In this document: in pieces, positions 11,948-23,900 of the stretch
Numbering within the stretch: position 1 is the first letter of the stretch
Layout of the letters: every line of letters starts with the position of its first letter
From: Xiphophorus maculatus
Taxonomy: Eukaryota; Chordata; Actinopteri; Cyprinodontiformes; Poeciliidae
NCBI RefSeq assembly: GCF_002775205.1
Contig: NC_036454.1
Location: forward strand, 1,685,382-1,749,381
Direction of reading: 5' to 3'
Length of the DNA: 64,000 nt
Made by a program: the position numbers and the translations under genes
The notes under the pieces: generated by a model
What the model saw: the letters and a program-made list of their open reading frames with translations, nothing else
Told to the model about the DNA's origin: nothing
The model's database searches: none

Positions 11948-14900
11948 GGTGGTGTGTCTGCAGGTCAGGTCGGCCTCACGTCCTTCAGGAATGGAGACAG
12001 CAGCTACAGCATGTGGATGAACTCTGACCCCAGCACCCTGTGAGTGGACCAGAACCTCCCGCCGCTCCACAACACCAAACCGATCCGATTACTTCACTGC
12101 CTCATTATCCAGACTTTTCATTCAACACGATTCTTCATGATGATTTCTGCTTCAATCTGTCAGAGTCCAAACGATCCTCCTGATCTGCTCCGGTCTGATC
12201 CATTAAATACACCTTTAGCTTAGCTCTGCTGTAGCTTTAGCTTTAGCTTAAGCTTAGCTCCGCTGTAGCTTTAGCTTAGCTCTGCTGTAGCTTTAGCTTT
12301 AGCCTAGCTCCGCTATAGCTTTAGCTTAGCTGTGCTGTAGCTTTAGCTTAGCTCCGCTGTCGCTTTAGCTTAGCTCTGCTGTAGCTTTAGCTTAACTATG
12401 TTATAGCTTTAGCTTAGTTCTGCTGTAGCTTTAGCCTTAGCTTTAGCTTAGCTCTGCTGTAGCTGTAGCTTAGCTCCACTGTAGCTTTAGCTTAGATTCG
12501 CTGTCGTTTTAGCTTAGCTGTGCTGTAGCTTTAGCTTTACCTTAGCTCTGCTGTAACTTTAGCTTTAGCTTAGCTCTGCTGTAGCTTTAGCTTTAGCTTA
12601 AGCTTAGCTCCGCTGTAGCTTTAGCTTAGCTGTGCTGTAGCTTTAGCTTAACTCTGCTATAGCTTAAGCTTAGCTCCGCTGTCGCTTTAGCTTAGCTTTG
12701 CTGTAGCTTTAGCTTAGCTGTGCTGTAGCTTTAGCTTAGCTCCGGTGTAGCTTTAGCTTAGCTGTGCTGTAGCTTTAGCTTAGCTCTGCTGTAGCTTTAG
12801 CTTAGCTCCGCTGTCGCTTTAGCATAGCTCTGCTGTAGCTTTAGCTTAACTATGCTATAGCTTTAGCTTAGTTCTGCTGTAGCTTTAGCTTAGCTCTGCT
12901 GTAGCTTTAGCCTTAGCTTTAGCTTAGCTCTGCTGTAGCTGTAGCTTTAGCTTAGCTGTGCTGTAGCTTTAGCTTAACTCTGCTATAGCTTAAGCTTAGC
13001 TCCGCTGTCGCTTTAGCTTAGCTTTGCTGTAGCTTAGCTGTGCTGTAGCTTTAGCTTAGCTCCGGTGTAGCTTTAGCTTAGCTGTGCTGTAGCTTTAGCT
13101 TAAGCTTAGCTCCGCTGTAGCTTTAGCTTAGCTTTGCTGTAGCTTTAGCTTAGCTGTAGCTTTAGCTTAACTCTGCTATAGCTTTAGCTTAGCTGTGCTG
13201 TAGCTTTAGCTTAGCTCCGCTGTAGCTTTAGCTTAGCTTTGCTGTAGCTTTAGCTTAGCTGTAGCTTTAGCTTAACTCTGCTATAGCTTAAGCTTAGCTC
13301 CGCTGTCGCTTTAGCTTAGCTTTGCTGTAGCTTTAGCTTAGCTGTGCTGTAGCTTTAGCTTTAGCATAGCTCCGCTGTAGCTTTAGCTTAGCTCCACTGT
13401 CGCTTTAGCATAGCTCTGCTGTAGCTTTAGCTTAACTATGCTATAGCTTTAGCTTAGTTCTGCTGTAGCTTTAGCTTAGCTCTGCTGTAGCTTTAGCCTT
13501 AGCTTTAGCTTAGCTCTGCTGTAGCTGTAGCTTTAGCTTAGCTGTGCTGTAGCTTTGGCTTAACTCTGCTATAGCTTAAGCTTAGCTCCGCTGTCGCTTT
13601 AGCTTAGCTTTGCTGTAGCTTTAGCTTAGCTGTGCTGTAGCTTAGCTCCGCTGTAGCTTTAGCTTATCTCTGCTGTAGCTTTAGCTTAGCTCCGCTGTAG
13701 CTTTAGCTTAAGCTTAGCTCAGCTGTAGGTTTACCTTTAGCTTAGCTCCGCTGTAGCTTTAGCTCTGCTGTAGCTTTAGCTTAAGCTTAGCTCCGCTGTA
13801 GCTTTAGCTTAACTGTGCTGTAGCTTTAGCTTACTCTGCTATAGCTTTAGCTTAGTTCTGCTGTAGCTTTAGCTTAGCTCCGCTGTAGCTTTAGACTTAG
13901 CTTTAGCTTAGCTCCGCTGTAGCTTTAGCTTAGCTCTGCTGTAGCTTTAGCTTACCTGTGCTGTAGCTTTAGCTTAGCTGTGCTGTAGCTTTAGCTTATC
14001 TCTGCTGTAGCTTTAGCTTAGCTCCGCTGTAGCTTTAGCTTAGATTCGCTGTCGTTTTAGCTTATCTGTGCTGTAGCTTTAGCTTAGCTCTGCTGTAGCT
14101 GTAGCTTTAGCTTACGCTTAGCTCCGCTGTAGCTTTAGCTTAACTCTGCTATAGCTTTAGCTTAGTTCTGCTGTAGCTTTAGCTTAGCTCCTCTGTAGCT
14201 TTAGCCTTAGCTTTAGCTTAGCTCTGCTGTAGCTTTAGCTTAACTCCGCTGTAGCTTTAGCTTAGCTCTGCTGTAGCTTTAGCTTAGCTGTGCTGTAGCT
14301 TTAGCTTATCTCTGCTGTGGCTTTAGCTTAGCTCCGCTGTAGCTTTAGCTTAGATTCGCTGTCGTTATAGCTTAGCTGTGCTGTAGCTTTAGCTTAGATC
14401 TGCTGTAGCTTTAGCTTTACCTTAGCTCTGCTGTACCTTTAGCTTTTATCTTAAGCTTAGCTCCGCTGAATCTTTAGCTTAGCTCTGCTGTAGCTTTAGC
14501 GTAGCTCTGTTGTAGCTTTAGCTTAGCTTTGCTGTAGCTTTAGCTTAGCTGTGCTGTAGCTTTAGCTTAACTCTGCTATAGCTTTAGCTTAGCTCCGCTG
14601 TCGCTTTAGCTTAGCTCTGCTGTAGGTTTGGCTTAGCTGTGCTGTAGCTTTAGCTGAACTCTGCTGTAGCTTTAGCTTAGCTGTGCTACCTTAGCTTTAG
14701 CTTACCTCTGCTGTAGCTTTAGCTTAGCTCTGCTGTAGCTTTAGCTTATCTTCGCTGTCGCTTTAGCTTAGCTCTGCTGTAGGTTTGGCTTAGCTTTGCT
14801 GTAGCTTTAGCTTAGCTGTGCTGTAGCTTTAGCTTAGCTCTGCTGTAGCTTTAGCTTAGCTTTGCTGTCGCTTTAGCTTAGCTCTGCTGTAGGTTTAGCT

Positions 14901-17900
14901 TAGCTGTGCTGTAGGTGTAGCTTAGCTGTGCTACCTCAGCTTTAGCTTAGCTGTGCTGTAGCTTTAGCTTAGCTATGCTGTAGCTTTAGCTTAGCTTTGC
15001 TGTCGCTTTAGCTTAGCTCTGCTGTAGGTTTAGCTTAGCTGTGCTGTAGGTGTAGCTTAGCTGTGCTACCTCAGCTTTAGCGTAGCTGTGCAGTAGCTTT
15101 AGGTTAGCTCTGCTGTAGCTTTAGCCTAGCTGTGCTGTAGCTTTAGTTTAGCTGTGCTGTAGCTTTAGTTTAGCTCCGCTGTAGCTTTAGCTTAGCTCCG
15201 CTGTAGCTTTAGTTTAGCTGTGCTGTAGCTTTAGCGTAGCTGTGCTGTAGCTGTGCTGTAGCTTTAGTTTAGCTGTGCTGTAGCTGTAGCTTAGCTGTGC
15301 TGTAGCTTTAGTTTAGCTGTGCTGTAGCTGTAGCCTAGCTTTGCTGTAGCTTTAGTTTAGCTGTGCTGTAGCTTTAGCTTAGCTCCGCTGTAGCTTTAGC
15401 TTAGCTCCGCTGTAGCTTTAGTTTAGCTGTGCTGTAGCTTTAGCTTAGCTTGCTGTAGCTTTGACGGCCGCCTGATTCCCTCCTTCATGTGTGCAGTTTC
15501 TTCTTTGTTGCTCTGCTTTCTGCACATGTGAAAGCGATACATTCCAGTATCGTCTCCATGGCGACGTCAGAACGTAAAGAAATGGAGGCCTACCGACAGT
15601 GGATTGACTCTATTTTTTAAAATCAATTTTGGGACATTTTAAATAGATTCTGAATTGTAATAAATGAGAATTGTGATTCTTATTTGAATCAATTTTTAGG
15701 CGCAGTCCTATAAAACTCTAGATTTTAATGTTTTATTTGTTGTTTTCTGTGTTTTTAATCATACAGTGCTTTGGCCTGTGGTGTTGTTTTAAAGTGCTTT
15801 ATGAATAAAGTTGTATCTGTGAGCTGATGACCTTCCGTCCTGCAGGGTTACCGCCGAGGTGGTCAGGACTCTGTCTTTGGCCGACCCGTTCGTCTCCGTG
15901 GACCATCAGTTGCTGTCAGACTCTGTCAGCTGGTTGATCCTCAAAACTCAGCAGCCTGACGGCTCCTTCACGGAGCGGGCTTCCTCCAAGAACAGCCGGG
16001 TCATGGTCAGTTGGGTCGGTCGGCCCCCTCTGGCGGTCAGCTCCTCTGTGACCGTGGTTCTGGTTTCCAGGTTGGCGGCACTGATGAGGAACAGACGGTT
16101 TTCGTGACTTCCTTGGTGCTGGTGGCCTTACACCGAGCGACGAGCATCAGAGACCCCATCCTGCAGCTCCGGGTGAGAACTGGGTCGTCCTAAACAGATG
16201 AACATCAGGGTCAGAGGTCAAAGGTCAGCGTGGGAAGGCCTCTGGAAGAAGATGGATTAGTTTTGTCAGTAGAATCATGTCTGAGCAGTTTGGATACCAG
16301 CTTTCGGTTTCTGTAGCCGCTGCTCTGTGGGCTCCGGGGCCCACAGCATCACGGAGCCTCCACCGGCTGCTCATCAGCTGAGTTCACAGGTCCAGTTAAA
16401 GTCTCAGTTCTTTGTGTTTGTGATGGTAGAACAGAAGAGGATTTCCCAAACACCCAGCATGCAGTCTGCATTTAATGGTTGCCATGGAAACTAGTGGCAG
16501 AAACTAAATTAAAGTCTGTCAGTTTTTCAGTTGGTTGAAAGTTTAATTTGCTGCAGGATGACGACGACAGACGTCTCGTCTTCGTCTTTCCCACGTTGAA
16601 CTTTGGTAGAGAAATTCTTCCGTGTGTCGCGTTATTTTCTTCCCTGGAAACAAGAAGTCTGGTTGAACTCTGGTTGAACAAATCACCTGGTTTGTTCTCA
16701 CCATGAACTGAAAAGAGCTGAGTCGGTTTTCGCTGAATCTCCTATGAACGGATTCAGTTTTTATTTTCATTTTCCGGCTGTGTTTTTTGTTCTGATCCGT
16801 GTTGATTCCTCTCCTTGTCGTTCCTCCTCTCAGTTCCATGACAACAGCAAGCGTTCAGCAGCAAACTACCTTTCCCAGCATGCCCTGAATGTGAGGAGCA
16901 TGTACGTGCGTGCGGTGGCGACCTACGCTCTGACGCTGCAGGACCCCAGCAGCGCGGAGGCCATGATGCTGCTGACCAGCCTGGAGCAGCAGGCGCGGCA
17001 GAAAGGTTACCTGCAAATGATCGTTTCACATTTATTCAAAACCAAGATTTCCTCTTCATGTTTGAGGAATCTTTGGGTTTGTTGATTCCTTTTGGTATTT
17101 TTTTTTTCTTCTGTTGTATTTGTGTTTTATTCTGTTGTTTGCGTTGCCATGGCTTTGAACCTCTGGTATGTCTGGGGTCTTTGAACCCCTAAACATACCA
17201 GAGGTGTCATGATGCTGCTTTCTGTGTTCAGGGAACCCGGTTGTGCTGCGGTACTGGCAGGAGCCCAGCGTGACGGCTGATTGGTTGAAGCCTGATAAAT
17301 CCAGTGGTCAGACGGTGGAGATGACGGCGTACGTCCTGCTGACCGTCCTGCTCAAGGTGCAAACAGCTTCCACTTCATAAGGCTGATGAAACCATTCAAT
17401 TTACATTTATAATATCACACAATCATTTCCTCTCTCCGCCTGTAGAGGGCGGTGTTTCTGCCGTTCCTCTCTCCGCCTGTAGAGGGCGGTGTTTCTGCTG
17501 TTCCTCTCTCCGCCTGTAGAGGGCGATGTTTCTGCTGTTCCTCTCTCCGCCTGTAGAGGGCGGTGTTTCTGCCGTTCCTCTCTCCGCCTGTAGAGGGCGG
17601 TGTTTCTGCGGTTCCTCTCTCCGCCTGTAGAGGGCGGGGTTGCCTCAGTAACTTGGTTTGTCTCTTAAAGGGGAGGATCCAATACGCCAACCCCGTGATT
17701 TCCTGGCTGACTCAGGATCAGCACTACGGAGAAGGTTTCTACTCCATCAAGGTAAACGTGTTCCACTCCACCAGCGGAGGGCGACATTGAGTTCTACACC
17801 CAGCTCAGCTTCCTTTCTTCTTCGGTGGTGGTGTGTGACATCAGGACATGGCTCTGACCCTGGAGGCCCTCACAGAGTACAGCAGGGTCGTTCCTAGAGC

Positions 17901-20900
17901 TGCACTCAACCAGGACATCAACATCCGCTATAGCAGGCAGGAAGTGCTGAGCCGAGTCCAGCTGAGCCGCAGCCGCCCGGTGGCCCCGCCCCTCCAGGTG
18001 AGGCTGAGCCCACCTGGAGGGGAGGGGCCACAGCCCCAACAGAACTACTCACTTCACCTCCTCTGTTTCTGTCAAAGATAACAAAGGATGATGACATCAT
18101 CGTGAGCACCGGTTATGGGAGGGGCGTGTCCAGTGTGAAGGTGGGAGGAGCTTGTTGTGGTCACCTGACAGGTGAGACGTCCTCCCAGTAACAGTCTATC
18201 TGTGTCTCCAGATGAAGACGGTTTACTACCAGACTACGGCGTCCACGCAGACCTCCTGTAACTTTGACCTGACCATCGAGCTGGTCGGACCCATCAGTAC
18301 GTCCTCCCCAAGGCCCTCGCCCCCCATGCTGGATTTAAGGAAACTCTGTTTGATCTTTCCACCTCATGTTCTTGCTCTGCTCCTCAGATGAAACCGTGCA
18401 GCCTCCTCACCTGGTCGCCTGTGTGAAGTAAGAAGGTAAAACCTGACCCGGTCGGCCCGGATCCTCAGTGGTGGACGCTGTGACCTTTGTGTTCCAGGTA
18501 CCGACCTCCACCCAACGAGGATTACACCGAGTCGCTTCTGACCGTCATGAAGATCCAGCTGCCCACAGGCATGGAGCCGTACCTGGAGGACCTGAGACAG
18601 GTAATCAGCCTGGCAGGTAAACGGCCTCCAGACGCTTTGACGTCTCTCAGTCCGGTTTCCATGGCTACCATGGAGACCGCCATCGTTAAAGTGTTCAATG
18701 ACATCCACATAAATACAAATCATTGAAGAAGTGCTGGTTCTGGTTCTGTTGGACCTCAGCAGCCCTGAATAGGATTACCACTCCACCGGAAAATACCGTT
18801 AAATGTGGCGTCCCGTATTGGACCGATACATAACTGTCCGATAGACAGGCCTCACACACATCAACACTAAATGTAACAATAATGACCAAAATAAAACAGG
18901 AAATATTAAGGTCAGCTAAATTCTGGTGGCGGGAGCTAAAGGACCCCAGAACGCTACGGTTGCCTAGAGACGGTTGCTACGCCGCTGCTATCAACCCGCG
19001 TCTTTTTAAATGACCACCCGATACTGCGCCGTCCTCAGAAACAAAGACTGGCAGAAATCCAGACGTGAGGAGGAAGACGCTCATTCCAGGCTGAACAATG
19101 TCAGTGAGGATGGACGATGTGTCCATCGATGGACACAAAAGTGTCCGTCGTGGCGCCGTGTGCTGCTGTATGATAGACAGAGTGGATCAGGAGAGGAACC
19201 GCAGACCCGTCAGAACCTAAAGAACCAGACATCAGAGTCTCTTCATCCTCAATCATCTCCTGAGGCTCATATGGTACAGAACATTTGATCATTGATCAGT
19301 TTTTCATTGAGCTTTTAGTAAACTATTAATGCTTTGATTATTTGCTTGGATGTTAAGTTTGGATGATACTTTATTTAATATGTAGTAGCATTAGCCAAAA
19401 TTATATGAATGCCCATTTAAAGAACAAATCATGCTAATAGATTAACAGTACATTCATATTTCCAACATTAGAAAAGTTTGTTAGGACTTTCTGTGTGTTT
19501 TATTCAGAAATATTTATATATTTTATGAATAATTGTTCATTGGTCATTTAATGTATTATTTCACTATTATTTTATTAACGTGGTTTACCAGTTTGGATAA
19601 CCTGACTTCCTATCAATGAAGAAAAATCATGCTAACCAAAAATGAACCAGACCTGCAGCCCAGGGGCGGATCTAGACGGGGGCCGAGAGGGGAACAAAAG
19701 AAATTATGCTAAATGTTTTTTGTTAATACTCAGTGGTGATTTTTTTAACCTTCACAATTTTACTTTAACAATGAATTAAACATTATACTGCTGCACTTTT
19801 AGCTGCTGTGTTGAGATGGGATTAGGGCTGAAATGATTCCTCGATTATTAAAATTCCTCCAGGGAAATTTATCTGCCTCGAAGCTTCATTAAGTTATATT
19901 TTATTATTCAATGCGCCGTGTTCCGGCCGGGTCGTTATTTGCGTTGCCCAGCGCTCTCACTCCCGCCTGAGTTGTTGATGAAAGCTAAGTGTTGGCAGCA
20001 TAAGGTCCAGTTTTCAAGTTCGGCCTGGGAGGATTTTATTGATTCATGATAATGTCCGGGTTTGTGTCATTTTTGGGGGACCAATAAGCATCTTTAAAAT
20101 GACTGGCGCCATGCCTGGAGTACGGCAGCTTTTCTCCTCCCGGAGCTGCTGGTTCAGAGCGAACGGCGGGACCAACCTGCAGGTGTATTTATACAGGTGA
20201 GCGGATAGACTGAACACGGCGGGCGGCTGAGCAGGTGATGGTTACAGTGTAAGTGTAGCTTTACGGACGAACCGGAAAATGTATTTCATATCGTCCCGGT
20301 CGCCACTAACGGATGGCGAAGCTCATCGTGGCGTTACAGAAATGATGCGTTTCTGTGTGTGATGAACGAAGGAGTCAAATCCCGTCGCTAACATGAACAT
20401 ACAGCTATAAATGTCTGGGCAAGGTCAGAGTTCAGGTATTAAACTCACTGAAGATGAATACAGAAACCAAAAGCTGGAGCATAGACATTTTTATAAGTGT
20501 ATTTGTGAGCCTGCCTCTTTATTCGCCAGCTATAAGGGACCAGACTTGTATCATCAGCACCTTAATTCAGACGACAATTTGCAATGCAAAATATTATGCT
20601 TAGCGAGTTTTTGCAATGGGCAATGCAGTACTTAATTAATTTAGAATTATTTTTATATTTATGAATGAAATTGTGGACAGCATTGGCTTTATTTATTTGA
20701 AGAGTATTTTGTAGTTGTTCAGTACAAAATGTTGTATATGTGCAAAATATTTTATAAATAATGGGTTAGTCTGATTCTTGTACTTTCTGCTGCTAGCACT
20801 AGGCTAACACGTTAGCTTTGGTTGTATTTACCCAGAATGCTCTGTGCTGTAGTCCACTTCCTGCGTTCGGAGCCGTCTCCGGTCCGCTTGGCGTTCACAA

Positions 20901-23900
20901 ACTGAACCAGAGTTCTCTTCAACCGAACCCAGACCGAGGTTTGGAGGACCAGAGGTCAGAGGTCGATTAGCGTTCACACCTCACCAACCGAACCGGAGTT
21001 TCTAGTTTCTAACTTTAATGGAAGTGGACTAAATGCTCCCATAGAGAACTGGGATTTTTTTGTTTCAATAGGAAGCTTCTCATTGAAGAGGTCAGAGGTC
21101 ACATGTGGGATTCCCCAAGTTTCAGTCCTAGGACCTCTAATGCTCAAAATCTACATGCTCCCACAGGCTCAGGTTATAACAGGAAATAAGATTAGCTACC
21201 ATAATTACGCAGGTGATACTGAGCTCTACATTATGATGCCACCAGGTGACCTTTGACCCCATCCAATTAGTGAACAGATGCTGAGAACAGATAAATGTGT
21301 GGATGAGCCAAAACGTTCTCCAGCTGAACAGAAACAAAACTGAAGTTATTATTTTTGGACCTAAAGAGGAGGAATCTAGATCAGTGGAGCCCAAAGTGGG
21401 TCCTTTGGCTCGGCATCCTGGATGTTCTAGTTCCCTCCCTGCTGGTATAACAACCATTTCAGCAGGTCAATGTTCTCCTAATGATCCATCATTGGATCCA
21501 GGTGCGTTAAACCAGGGAGAGACTAAAACACGCAGGATAAAACACCAGGACCCATGTTGGACACCCCTGATATAGAGTTATAGATCTAGAGTATTAGGAT
21601 CTAGAGTTATAGGTCTAGAGTCAGCTTCAGTTGTTCCAGCTATAAACCAGAGATCAGGCTGACCTCTGACCTGACCCTCCAGATCCACAGAAAGGTGGCC
21701 TTCTATCAGCTGCAGAAGGTTTCCAGGATCAGGACTAATGAAACTCATGTTTCTGTTGTGGCTTTGACTCCTGCAGCAGCGTCTTCTCTGGTTAACAAAG
21801 AAAAATTTTTTATATATATTTATAAATCAACCACACACATTTAAACCCCCTGGCATCATAGCTCGCATTGTGTACAGTCTTTTTTTCCCCCAAGATGGCG
21901 GCGCACGCAGTTGCAGTGGCTCATTGCTCTCTCGGTCGGTGCTATGTTATGTTTGGCTGCTTGTGTACGTGTTGATTTGTGTTCCGTCATGTCGGACAAA
22001 CAAAATATACAGTCGGGACGATCTCCTGACGATCGGTTCCCGCTACGAACGAGATGTTACAGCTGATTTTCAACGCTTGTTCAATATTCCGTGGGACATA
22101 GCGAGGAGCCCCGGCGCGCCGTGGATTACCATCCCAGCAGGGGGGAAGCGACGGCGGCGTAGAGAGAGAAGGCAGAAGCGGGGCTGCAGGGCCGGCCTGC
22201 TAGCTAGGCTACGGAGGCAACCACACAAACCACCGCTCCCCAGCCTGTTTCTCTCCAACGCCAGATCCCTGGCAAACAAGATGGATGAACTGAGACTACA
22301 GGCTGCATCTCACAGCGCAGTGAAGGACAGCTGTATTCTTCTGATCACGGAGACCTGGCTGCATCCAGACGTAGCGGACTCTGCCATCGAGCTAGCAGGC
22401 TACACAGTACAGCGCCGCGACAGAACGAAGGACTCCGGTAAGAGCAGAGGAGGAGGCTCTGTGTACGTGAACAACACCTGGTTACTAACACAGCGACTGT
22501 CATCAGCCATTGCTCCCCAGACCTGGAGTATGTGACTGTTAGATGTAGACCAATATACCTCCCCAGAGAGTTCACCGTAGTCATGGTAACCGCTGTTTAC
22601 ATCCCACCGGATGCTAATGCTAAAACAGCTATTGGACTTTTGCATGGCAGCACTAGCCATCTGCAGAGCATCTATCCAGATGCTGTGCACATCATAGCGG
22701 GGACTTCAGCCATGCAGACTTGAAGACGGCGCTCCCCAAATTCCACCAGATGTAAAGTGTGCTACAAGAGAGGCTAACACTCTGGACAAAGTCTACTTCA
22801 ACATCAAGCTAGGCTACAGGGCTAGACCACTTCCTCACCTGGGTCAGTCGGATCACCTGTCCCTTCCTCACCTGGGTCAGTCGGATCACCTGTCCCTGCA
22901 TTTAATTCCTGCTTATGCCCCCCTCAGGAAAACTGCTCCAACCATTACCAAACCATCAAATCCTGGCCCCAGGATGCGACACAGCAGCTGCAGGACTGTT
23001 TCGACAAACTGGGATGTTTTTGAACATCAGGACCTGGAGGTTTTTACAGACAGTGTACTGTGCTATATCAAGAACTGTATTGACACTGTAGCTGCGGATA
23101 AACACATCTGGGTCTTCCCAAACCAGAAGCCCTGGATGACTCAGGAGGTCCAGCGACTGCTAAAGACCAGGAATGCCGCCTTCAGGTCTGGGGACAGGAC
23201 CGTCTACAGTACAGCCCGAGTTAACTTGAAGAGCGGCATCAGAATGGCTAAGTCTGACTACAGGAGGAGGATAGAGGGCTACCTTGACAGCAACAACAGC
23301 AGGCAGGTGTGGCAGGGAATCCAGCATTTCACCAACTACAGGACCAACCTCACAGCTGCGGAAGGCGACGCCACGCTGGCAGAGGAGCTGAACCTCTTCT
23401 TTGCCTGCTTTGAGGTGAAGCCAACAGAGGCAGCCACACTACACCAAGCGACCCACAACAGACCCACAACACCACACCCCTCGTTGTAGAGGAGTACGAG
23501 GTGAGGCGCACACTGCGGGCTGTCAACCCAAGGAAGGCTGCTGGACCTGATGGCGTCCCTGGACGTGTCCTGAAAGACTGCACCGATCAGCTGGCTGGAG
23601 TCTTCACCAGGATCTTCAACCAGTCCCTAGCCCTGTCTACAGTCCCATCCTGCCTGAAATCTTCCACCATAGTCCCCATACCCAAGAAACCTCACATCTC
23701 CTGCCTCAACGACTACCGGCCAGTGGCACTAACCCCTGTGGTGACGAAGTGTTTTGAAAAGCTGGTCCGGGGTCACATCACAGCACTTCTCCCTCCTGGC
23801 TTTGACCCCCACCAGTTTGCCTACAGAGCCAACAGATCCACAGAGGACGCTGTGATCACGGCCCTCCATGCTGCTCTGTCACATCTGGAGCAGCAGGGGA

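Noticed and set aside
11615..12070. Long frames with poly-Met or poly-His on both strands
   Set aside because: They run through the gat microsatellite of C5 intron 24. Exon phases show the repeat is spliced out.
12213..15463. CRISPR-like or centromeric array
   Set aside because: Units are contiguous without spacers and lie inside a gene intron of a vertebrate. Centromere origin cannot be judged from one array.
17415..17690. 91-codon open frame with regular peptide repeats
   Set aside because: It is the translation of the 37-bp intronic minisatellite on the strand opposite C5.
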